From Puniceicoccales bacterium (GTDB lineage Bacteria > Verrucomicrobiota > Verrucomicrobiia > Opitutales > JAIRLG01): a DNA stretch of 5,743 bases. Shown here piece after piece: positions 1-5,508 of this stretch. The DNA is taken from the NCBI GenBank assembly GCA_031278595.1, contig JAITKE010000091.1, forward strand, positions 1 through 5,743. The letters run 5' to 3'. The position numbers were made by a program, and so were the translations under genes. The stretch's first letter is position 1, and every line of letters begins with the position of its first letter. The notes below the pieces were generated by a model. It saw only the letters and a list, made by a program, of their open reading frames with translations, was not told the origin of the DNA and searched no databases.

Positions 1-1135
1 CGGTCGCGGGAACGCCCAGCGCGGCCATGAGCGGCTGGGCACAGTGGTGTCCCGCCCGAACGGCGATGCCGTCCTCGTTGAGCCAGGTCGCGATGTCGTG
101 GGGATGGATACCCTCCATCGTAAAGGACAAAATACCGGCAGGAAATTCGGGTACGGGAGACAGCCGCAGTCCCGGAATGCCCCGCAGGCGCTCCTGGGCT
201 TCGGAGAAGCAGCGCTCCCGGTGTTCCAGGGCTCCATCGCTGAGCTCCGCCCGCAGGAAATCGATGGCGGCGGCGAAGCCGACGGCCCCCAGGATGTTGG
301 GCGTGCCGGCCTCGAAGCGCTCCGGAGGATGTTTGAAATCACTTCTCTCCGCCGTGACTTTCTCGACCATCCCGCCACCCAGTTGGTAGGGTTCCAGTTC
401 CGATAGCAGCGAGGGTTTTACGAAGAGAAGACCGATGCCGGTCGGGCCGAAGGCCTTATGGGCGGAGCTCGCGAAGGCATCGCAGTCCCAGGCCCGCAGA
501 TCGACCGGGCCGTGGAGCAGGCTCTGGGCCCCATCGACGAGCACCTTCGTCCCGTTGGTGTGGGCGAGTCGGCAAATGGTGGGAATGTCGCGCTTCTCTC
601 CCAGAACGTTGGTGATGTGGGCCAGGGCCAGGAGTTTGACACCCGGATGTAGATGATGCTCCAGGGTCTCGTGAAAGGCCTCGCGCGAGGGGAGGAGACC
701 CAAAACGCGCAGCGAGGCCCCCCGCCGTCGGCAGAGGCGCTGCCAGGGGAGGAAGTTGGAGTGGTGTTCCTGCACCGTGATCAGAATTTCCTCTCCAGGA
801 CGGAGTTGATCCGGAGGCCAGCAGCTGGCCAGGAGATTGAGGCCCTCCGTCGTTCCCCGGGTGAAGATCAGCTCATCGCCGCAGACGTGCAGGGCATCGG
901 CCAGGGTCTGGCGTGCCCGATGATAGGCCGCATCGGCCTGTTCCGCCAGGTGGTGGATGCCCCGATGGACATTGGCGTGGCGGTACATCCCGTGCTCCAG
1001 CATGGCCGACAGGACGGATCGCGGCATCTGGGTGGTCGCGGCGTTGTCCAGGTAGATCAATGGCTTCCCGTTGGGCAGTCTTGTGCCCAAAATCGGAAAA
1101 TGCGCACGAAATCGATCGAGCACTGATCCAGTCAT
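1..1135 (-). CDS. sufS: SufS-type cysteine desulfurase (class V aminotransferase fold), 3' end cut by window edge
   Basis: PLP enzyme that takes sulfur from L-cysteine, giving alanine and a cysteine persulfide used for Fe-S cluster assembly in the cytoplasm. The 378 visible residues follow SufS/CsdA from end to end: DNAATTQ at 30-36, HANVHRGIH at 53-61, FTRGTTEGLN at 91-100, EHHSNFLPWQ at 123-132 (PLP-stacking His124), VDGAQ at 200-204, SSAHKAFGPTGIG at 223-235 with Schiff-base Lys227, RFEAGTPN at 273-280, and VRAGHHCAQPLM at 359-370 with catalytic Cys365. These positions lie within one residue of what I recall for E. coli SufS (about 406 aa), so about 28 C-terminal residues are missing beyond base 1. 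The start is ATG at 1135-1133, the first start after an in-frame TAG (1150-1148). No clear Shine-Dalgarno precedes it. The gene lies 249 nt after dapB. No other suf gene is visible, so the SufS rather than CsdA label rests on sequence alone. The usual FSGHK is SSAHK here, a mild variation. Confidence 0.93.
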   Translation of the reverse strand, partial: MTGSVLDRFRAHFPILGTRLPNGKPLIYLDNAATTQMPRSVLSAMLEHGMYRHANVHRGIHHLAEQADAAYHRARQTLADALHVCGDELIFTRGTTEGLNLLASCWPPDQLRPGEEILITVQEHHSNFLPWQRLCRRRGASLRVLGLLPSREAFHETLEHHLHPGVKLLALAHITNVLGEKRDIPTICRLAHTNGTKVLVDGAQSLLHGPVDLRAWDCDAFASSAHKAFGPTGIGLLFVKPSLLSELEPYQLGGGMVEKVTAERSDFKHPPERFEAGTPNILGAVGFAAAIDFLRAELSDGALEHRERCFSEAQERLRGIPGLRLSPVPEFPAGILSFTMEGIHPHDIATWLNEDGIAVRAGHHCAQPLMAALGVPAT

Positions 1136-1384
1136 CGCGGAAAGCAGCTACTAAAGGCGGCGATTCCTAAAATTCAACGGAAGAATTTTTGGCCGACGAG
1201 TATCTGTTGTCCTGGCTGTTCGCTCAACGGGCAGCTGTTTTTCCTGGCTGTCTTTGGATCCCGAAGGGATCGGCCCGCTCCGCGGGCCACAAGAAAGAAA
1301 GGAAAGACCTTTCTTTCTTGCAAAGACAGCCAGGAAACAGGCCGCCGAATATCTTTTTGACCCCAAGCCACAGCTCGAAAGCCG
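1136..1384. other. dapB-sufS spacer
   Basis: This 249-nt spacer between two co-directed genes is dominated by cloverleaf element A (1240-1337), 47 nt after the dapB stop and 104 nt before the sufS start. A 10-base sequence, TCCTGGCTGT, occurs at 1210-1219 and again in the left arm of the element at 1242-1251. I see no convincing promoter: the best minus-strand candidate is TTGAAT, 18 nt, TAGTAG, which is weak at the -10. I see no hairpin followed by a T-run for terminating dapB, and no small gene with a ribosome binding site. Confidence 0.7.
1240..1337 (+). repeat. Cloverleaf element A: outer inverted repeat enclosing three hairpins
   Basis: Outer perfect 17-bp inverted repeat: TTTCCTGGCTGTCTTTG at 1240-1256 and its exact complement at 1321-1337. 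Inside it, with one unpaired base in total, lie three perfect hairpins. Hairpin 1 is 1257-1271 (GATCCC, loop GAA, GGGATC). Hairpin 2 is 1272-1288 (GGCCCGC, loop TCC, GCGGGCC). A single A sits at 1289. Hairpin 3 is 1290-1320 (13-bp stem CAAGAAAGAAAGG, loop AAAGA). The whole folds as a fully closed four-way junction of 98 nt. No T-run follows on either strand, so it is not a standard intrinsic terminator. It has no start codon or coding character. It could be a non-autonomous mobile element, a cruciform protein-binding site, or a structured leader in the sufS transcript. The strand given is the one on which its hairpin order matches element B read on minus. Confidence 0.9.
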
Positions 1385-2116
1385 CTACAGCTCGAAGACA
1401 TCCTCCAGGGAGTAAAGACCGGGTTTTTTTCCCAAGATCCATCGGGCAGCATGGAGCGCCCCACGGGCGAAGATCTGGCGATTTTCCGTCTGATGGATCA
1501 GGCGCAAGTTCTCCCCCTCATCGGCAAAGATCACCTGGTGCTCCCCCGCGAAGGAACCGAGGCGCAGGGAATGAAGGCCGATGTCGGAAAAATTCTGGTT
1601 CTGGGAGTTTTTGGGTTTATTCCTTTCGCCCCTGGCCCTCTGGAGCTCCTGCCGGAGCAACTGGGCCGTTCCGCTGGGCCGATCACGCTTGTGGCGATGG
1701 TGGATTTCTATAATTTCCGTCCCGAAGGAAGCGGGTAGTTTCGCGGCCAAGAGGCGGACGCAGGCCCGCAAAAGCGCCACCCCCAGCGAAAAATTGCTGG
1801 CCAGCAGGCAGGCCCTCCGCTCGGCGTAGGAGCGCAGGTTTCGGACCGTCTCCGGCGAAAGCCCCGTCGTCCCGACGAGCAGGGGAGGGGCCGGGGACGT
1901 TTTTTCCAAAAAATCCTCCAGGAGCGAATGGGTGACCGCCTCGTGGCTGAAGTCCATGAGGACGGAAGTCTGGGGCAGCTGTATTTCCGGCAATCGGAGC
2001 CGGGGTCGTGTGGCACAGGCCTGAACCGACAGGCCCTCTTCCTCGGCCAACGCTTGAATGCAGCGGCCCATGCGCCCCGACGCGCCCACGAGGATGATGT
2101 TTTCAAGCCCGGGCAT
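1385..2116 (-). CDS. dapB: 4-hydroxy-tetrahydrodipicolinate reductase
   Basis: Cytoplasmic NAD(P)H-dependent reductase making tetrahydrodipicolinate, the second step of the lysine/meso-diaminopimelate branch, which supplies peptidoglycan and protein synthesis. The 243 residues show the N-terminal Rossmann motif GASGRMG (11-17), the VGTTGLS segment (81-87) after strand-helix repeats, SNFSLGV (107-113), the catalytic signature EIHHRHKRDRPSGTA (137-151) with His139/His140 and Lys143 and substrate-binding SGT (148-150), and LRLGSFAGEH (184-193). It is about 30 residues shorter than the usual 265-275. The gap lies between the second Rossmann strand (around 31-36) and SVLMDFS (51-57), where most DapB proteins carry a glycine-rich loop. 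No acidic residue follows that strand; Arg37 and Arg39 do, which may favour NADPH (inference). The start is ATG at 2116-2114, directly before the first beta strand; an AAGGA lies 15 nt upstream, too far for a normal ribosome binding site. The stop is TAG. Confidence 0.95.
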   Translation of the reverse strand: MPGLENIILVGASGRMGRCIQALAEEEGLSVQACATRPRLRLPEIQLPQTSVLMDFSHEAVTHSLLEDFLEKTSPAPPLLVGTTGLSPETVRNLRSYAERRACLLASNFSLGVALLRACVRLLAAKLPASFGTEIIEIHHRHKRDRPSGTAQLLRQELQRARGERNKPKNSQNQNFSDIGLHSLRLGSFAGEHQVIFADEGENLRLIHQTENRQIFARGALHAARWILGKKPGLYSLEDVFEL

Positions 2117-2126
2117 GGGAAAATTT

Positions 2127-2188
2127 CTCAGTCCTTCGAAGCATCCCTGTCGCGTGGTTCCTCAATCTTTCGAACTATCCCTGTTGCG
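2127..2188. repeat. 28-nt imperfect direct repeat upstream of dapB (two copies, 34-nt period)
   Basis: Copy 1 is 2127-2154 and copy 2 is 2161-2188; they match at 23 of 28 positions. On the plus strand both read CTCA-R-TC-Y-TTCGAA or close to it, followed by ATCCCTGT-Y-GCG. Each is centred near a TTCGA(A) palindrome. The copies lie just upstream of the dapB start, and the second overlaps the left arm of element B by three bases. They could be a pair of operator sites for dapB or part of a dispersed repeat. No regulator family is recognised. Confidence 0.6.
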
Positions 2189-2284
2189 CGACGGCCCGTC
2201 CGCTTGGCGGCGCGGAGCGCCGCCTTGCGGACGAGGACATTCCTGAAGGAATGTCCTTTTTTCTCCGAAAAAGGGCCGTCGCGC
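2186..2284 (-). repeat. Cloverleaf element B: outer inverted repeat enclosing three hairpins
   Basis: Outer perfect 12-bp inverted repeat: GCGCGACGGCCC at 2186-2197 and its exact complement at 2273-2284. Inside, on plus: a 35-nt hairpin at 2198-2232 (GTCCGC/GCGGAC clamp, symmetric TT/TT internal loop, then GGCGGCGC, loop GGA, GCGCCGCC); one unpaired G at 2233; a hairpin at 2234-2257 (10-bp stem AGGACATTCC, loop TGAA); and a hairpin at 2258-2272 (TTTTTC, loop TCC, GAAAAA). Only one base in the junction is unpaired. Length is 99 nt. Read on minus, the order of parts equals that of element A on plus, hence the strand given. It lies 26 nt after the nuclease stop and 69 nt before the dapB start. 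The same 7-mer, TATCCCT, flanks it on both sides, three bases out from each arm. Confidence 0.9.
2234..2262 (+). terminator. Terminator-like hairpin with T-run on the plus strand, inside element B
   Basis: The 10-bp hairpin AGGACATTCC-TGAA-GGAATGTCCT is followed directly on plus by a run of T (six in all at 2257-2262, counting the last stem base). That is the form of an intrinsic terminator for plus-strand transcription. No plus-strand gene lies to its left within this window, so if it works it would stop antisense transcripts coming from dapB. The T-run is also the arm of the next hairpin of element B, so the likeness to a terminator may be incidental. Confidence 0.3.
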
Positions 2285-2310
2285 TAATATCCCTACCATG
2301 CTGGAAAAAT

Positions 2311-5300
2311 TCACTCCCAGAGACAAGCAAAGGTTTTCAGGCAGCGCTGCTGAAGAACCGCCTCCTCGATGGGCAGAACGGCCAGCGGCCTCCGGCAACG
2401 TTTTGAAGAAGAACGCAAAGCCGGCCACAGGCCCAAAATCCCGCCGGTGACTATTTTTTCGAAGACGCCTAAAAACTTCCGAAAGGCGGGGTTTTCCTCC
2501 AGTGTTTCCAGGCAGACGGCCTCCGCTTCCTCTTCCCCAACGGGCGCATCCGGCCTCAGCAGCCACAGGTGGATATTTTTCCAGCCACGGCTCCGCAGCG
2601 CCCAGCCGTAGAGGAGCAGCTGCAGGCCTTTGGCCGAGACCAGCGCCTGGCCGGCCGCGTTGGAGCGATACCAGGCTTGGCACGCCAGGGGAAAATCCCC
2701 ACCGGTCTTGTAGTCCACGATCCAATTCTGCGTCCCCCGCTCCAAAAATAGGTCGATGCGGCCGCTCAGGGTCAGGGTATGGCCGGAGGCGAAGGAGAGA
2801 TGACTGCCTTCGGGCAGCGTAAATTCACTCCGGAAGGGACAGGCTTTTCCCCACTGGGCCACGCGCCGAAACAGCCGCTGCGCCAGGCCCAGGGCCTCCC
2901 GCCAGAGCATTTCCCAGACAGGAGGAACCCGCTGGCCACGCCCGGCCAAAAAGGCCTCGGTATTTTTCCTAAAGCGTTCCGCCCGCGCCTGGATATGACC
3001 GCAGCCCTCCGCCGCTTCGGGCAAGCTCATCGCGCTTCCAGAAGCTTCGGGAAAGTGCAGAAAATCGTGCACCCAGGTCCCCAAGGCCACTTTCCGCCAG
3101 TCCGATTCGGAAAAATCCAAAAACTCTCCCGACCCCAGCAGGTGCCGATACCAGGCCTCTTCCGGATGGCGCAGCAGAGTCTCCCAGGTTTTACAGGAAA
3201 AGGCAAAAAATTTCCCCAGTGGCGCTCCCAGGCCGTAATCCCAGGCCCCGAACGGCACCCGCGGATCCCGTCGATCCCGATGAATTTTTTTCAGCTCGCC
3301 AAAAGGCTCCGGTGCGGTGGAGGAATAATCCAATGGGGGAGGGGATAGGGCATTTCTCTCCAGAGGCCCGGAGGCGCCGTTCAGAGGTTCAGAAGCGCCG
3401 CCATCCGATTGAGCTGGATTTGGGGATGAGGATACGGCTGGCGCTGAAGAATCAACATTTCCTTTCTCTTGGGAAAGGCTGAAGGAATAATCGTCCTTCC
3501 GAGATTGAGACGGATTGGGGAATGAAGGCACGGCCGGTGCCGAAGAGCCAACATTTTCATTCGCCCGGGAAATGCTGAAAAAATAGGCATTCGCCCCAGA
3601 AAATTTCCCCCGGATTTTTTTCAGATCAAGGGCCAGAGAATTCTCCTGTGCGCCATTCTCCTCCAGGTGCCCAGCGTTTCCGGCGAAAGAAGATGGGCGA
3701 GAATACCCGGACAAAGATTTTCGTCCCAAAGCTCTGCCGGTGGTTTGGAGAAAAGGATTGGGGCTCCAGGGAGGGCGCTTCGCCATCCGCTCCGCCGAGC
3801 GCAGGAGAAAAACACAGGACCACGTCCCGTGATCGAACTCGGCCGGCGTTATCAGACAGACTTTGGCCGAAGGAGAGGCGTAATTCGGCGTTTCGGAAAA
3901 ACATTCGCGAAGAGAGGCTTCGAGCCATTCGATGAAGGAAAATCGGGAGCATTTTTTCCCCACGAGCGCCCACGGCCGAAGTTCCTGGAATAGTCCCGAC
4001 CGCTGTTCCTGGGAAAAGGCGCCCCAAAGGCCGTTATCCATAACTCGTTCCAGAGCATCGAGGAAAGTCGGTAGATCCGCTTTTTCGGGCCAGAGGCGGG
4101 CGAGACCCAAAAAGTCCTTCAGCCTCCCATTGCCTGTCTTTTCCCTCACCCAATCGAGGAGCAGACCGGAGAATGGCCAAGCGAGCCGGAGGACAGCCGA
4201 TGAGATTTCCTCTTCCAGTGCCTTTTTGAGCGCGTCATCCGGAAAGCCTTCGGAGAACAGGCGCCGAATCCATGAGGCATAATCGTCGATGTGGTCGGAT
4301 TTCTGCCAGCGGCACCAGGCGTGGACAATGGGATGGCTTCGGACATGCGGTGGGAACGAAAGGGCCGAGCTGAAGGGGATGCCCTCCCGATGGAGCCGCT
4401 CCTGCAGCAACATATTTTCGACGGAACTCCCGCTGGGCAGGATGATCGCCACGCGTTCTTTGGGCCGTGATCCGAGAACGACCCGCAATTGCCCGCACAC
4501 CTGGGCGATTTCTTCATCCACCGTCTCGGCGCTGAAGTGAGCCGATGGGGAAGGAAAAGGAGATGAAGATGGAAATGAAGGCCTATCGCCCTCGTCGGAT
4601 AGGGTGTTTTCGTCAGGCCTACCGCCCTCGTCGGTTTCAGCACCCTTCTCAGTTCCAGCATCTTCATCGGTTTTACCGCCCTCGCCGGGCACGGTCATCT
4701 CTAATCTCCTCCTGGCATCCCCTTCCCGGTGAGGGGGACAGAGGTCGGTCACCGATTCAGCATCCTCGCCCTTCGGGTGGGCCATGATGGACAGGCGGGT
4801 AGTGGTAGACAGATGGGCCGTGACGGATTGCCAAAATCCATCCCGATGGGAATTCCCGCTGGGAAGATTCACAAAAGTGACCCGCTCCGAGAGCTGTGCG
4901 CATAGCCGGAGTAAGGGCAGCTCATCCTCATTCTGGGGCGAGAATCCGCCCACAAAGGCACTTTGAAAGAGCTTTTCCCTAAAACCGCTGTGCTGGTAGG
5001 CTTCTTCAGTGGACAGGACGGCCCGCTGCCGAGACAGAAGCACCTCCCATTGCCGGGAAAAAAAAGAGAAATCGGCATCGAAGAAAAACTGCCTCCTGGC
5101 CGGATTTGTCCGCCTCCACAGGGCGAAGGTCCGCAGAAACATCCCCGCTTTTTCCCTCGGAGTCCGAAGCTTTAGGGCCTGGAGCCGTGTGGAGGCCCTC
5201 AGGGCATTGCGCAGCCAGAATTTCAAGGTTTTTTCAGGAACAATTCGAAAGCTCTCCTGCGCCGGGAGGAAGCGGCTCCAGGAGGATTTCAGAAATTCCC

Positions 5301-5508
5301 TCAGTTTGGAAGGGGAGAAGAAACGCGTATTTTTCAGAACAACTCCGCGCTGCGCGCAGGCCATCTCCAGGTTCTCAACGGCCGTCGCCGAGGGCAACAG
5401 CACGGCCCGCGGTTTCGACGAAAATGGATCGATTTTCGGCCACCAGCCATCGACGAAATAGGCGATCAGCTCCCCAAAATCGGCGACCGTATCCGACAAT
5501 CCTTCCAC
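2311..5508 (-). CDS. AddB/RecB-like PD-(D/E)XK nuclease with degenerate helicase region
   Basis: A 1065-residue protein of the AddB/RexB type, likely involved in processing broken DNA ends. The C-terminal part (about 765-1030) is a RecB-family nuclease with the expected motifs in order: GTWVH (His814), E895, GRID (Asp919), DYK (Asp932, Lys934) followed by TG, and GLQLLLY (Gln963, Tyr967). The N-terminal 600 residues resemble AddB helicase domains in layout: RAVLLPS at 34-40, ERVAIILPS at 351-359, and an ITPAEFDHG segment near 550. There is no Walker A motif, so ATP hydrolysis by this subunit is unlikely. The segment that carries AddB's first Fe-S cysteine reads LLRHPEEAWYRHLLG (778-792), with no Cys there. 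Two low-complexity linkers contain in-frame repeats (about 243-327 and 640-735). The start is GTG at 5508-5506, just after an in-frame TAG (5514-5512), without a ribosome binding site, so the exact start is uncertain. The stop is TGA. No AddA-like helicase partner is visible. The family call is good; the name addB is not certain. Confidence 0.85.
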   Translation of the reverse strand: MEGLSDTVADFGELIAYFVDGWWPKIDPFSSKPRAVLLPSATAVENLEMACAQRGVVLKNTRFFSPSKLREFLKSSWSRFLPAQESFRIVPEKTLKFWLRNALRASTRLQALKLRTPREKAGMFLRTFALWRRTNPARRQFFFDADFSFFSRQWEVLLSRQRAVLSTEEAYQHSGFREKLFQSAFVGGFSPQNEDELPLLRLCAQLSERVTFVNLPSGNSHRDGFWQSVTAHLSTTTRLSIMAHPKGEDAESVTDLCPPHREGDARRRLEMTVPGEGGKTDEDAGTEKGAETDEGGRPDENTLSDEGDRPSFPSSSPFPSPSAHFSAETVDEEIAQVCGQLRVVLGSRPKERVAIILPSGSSVENMLLQERLHREGIPFSSALSFPPHVRSHPIVHAWCRWQKSDHIDDYASWIRRLFSEGFPDDALKKALEEEISSAVLRLAWPFSGLLLDWVREKTGNGRLKDFLGLARLWPEKADLPTFLDALERVMDNGLWGAFSQEQRSGLFQELRPWALVGKKCSRFSFIEWLEASLRECFSETPNYASPSAKVCLITPAEFDHGTWSCVFLLRSAERMAKRPPWSPNPFLQTTGRALGRKSLSGYSRPSSFAGNAGHLEENGAQENSLALDLKKIRGKFSGANAYFFSISRANENVGSSAPAVPSFPNPSQSRKDDYSFSLSQEKGNVDSSAPAVSSSPNPAQSDGGASEPLNGASGPLERNALSPPPLDYSSTAPEPFGELKKIHRDRRDPRVPFGAWDYGLGAPLGKFFAFSCKTWETLLRHPEEAWYRHLLGSGEFLDFSESDWRKVALGTWVHDFLHFPEASGSAMSLPEAAEGCGHIQARAERFRKNTEAFLAGRGQRVPPVWEMLWREALGLAQRLFRRVAQWGKACPFRSEFTLPEGSHLSFASGHTLTLSGRIDLFLERGTQNWIVDYKTGGDFPLACQAWYRSNAAGQALVSAKGLQLLLYGWALRSRGWKNIHLWLLRPDAPVGEEEAEAVCLETLEENPAFRKFLGVFEKIVTGGILGLWPALRSSSKRCRRPLAVLPIEEAVLQQRCLKTFACLWE
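3394..3585 (-). repeat. Two tandem 96-bp in-frame repeats in the nuclease gene
   Basis: These encode residues 642-673 and 674-705 of the nuclease: Y-[FS]-F-S-[IL]-S, then N-V-x-SSAPAV, then S-x-PNP-[SA]-QS. The likeness is also clear at DNA level, for example a GAATCAACATTT-like core in one copy and GAGCCAACATTT in the other. The repeats lie in the Ser/Pro-rich linker just before the nuclease domain and look like an older tandem duplication that has drifted. Confidence 0.8.
4579..4686 (-). repeat. Six degenerate 18-bp in-frame repeats coding an acidic linker
   Basis: Residues 275-310 of the nuclease read as six hexapeptides: GEGGKT, DEDAGT, EKGAET, DEGGRP, DENTLS, DEGDRP (consensus about D-E-G-G-x-T/P). 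At DNA level CCGCCCTCGTCGG-like units recur at spacings of 36 and 54 nt, both multiples of 18. The segment is strongly acidic, predicted to be disordered, and lies between the N-terminal and middle regions of the protein, so it is probably a flexible linker. Confidence 0.75.

Larger units (their letters stand above)
2117..2310. other. nuclease-dapB spacer
   Basis: This 194-nt spacer holds, in the order met by transcription on minus, 26 nt of AT-rich sequence after the nuclease stop, cloverleaf element B (2284-2186), and two imperfect copies of a 28-nt direct repeat before the dapB start. I see no convincing sigma-70-like promoter for dapB. Confidence 0.7.

Noticed and set aside
653..1126. Plus-strand open frame of 157 codons across the desulfurase gene
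   Set aside because: It is antisense to a clearly recognised, motif-complete sufS-like gene and its translation has no family features.
1136..1175. TTGAAT/TAGTAG as a promoter for sufS
   Set aside because: The -10 match is poor and such weak pairs are expected by chance in a spacer of this length.
1240..1337. Element A as a tRNA, because it folds as a cloverleaf
   Set aside because: The outer stem is 17 bp rather than 7, arm lengths and loops do not fit D, anticodon and T arms, and no TTC-type T-loop or CCA end is present.
1240..1337. Element A as an intrinsic terminator of dapB
   Set aside because: No T-run follows the outer stem or any inner hairpin on the minus strand.
2162..2725. Minus-strand open frame of 187 codons overlapping the end of the nuclease gene and element B
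   Set aside because: It is out of frame with the nuclease domain, runs through cloverleaf element B, and has an Arg/Gly/Pro-rich composition typical of a GC-rich shadow frame.
2779..3348. Plus-strand open frame of 189 codons
   Set aside because: Antisense to the conserved nuclease domain; no recognisable domain.
4711..4760. CPPHREGDARRR segment of the nuclease as an in-frame inserted REP-type element
   Set aside because: The translated flavour is reminiscent of such insertions, but I find no clean inverted repeat or second copy in the window to support it.
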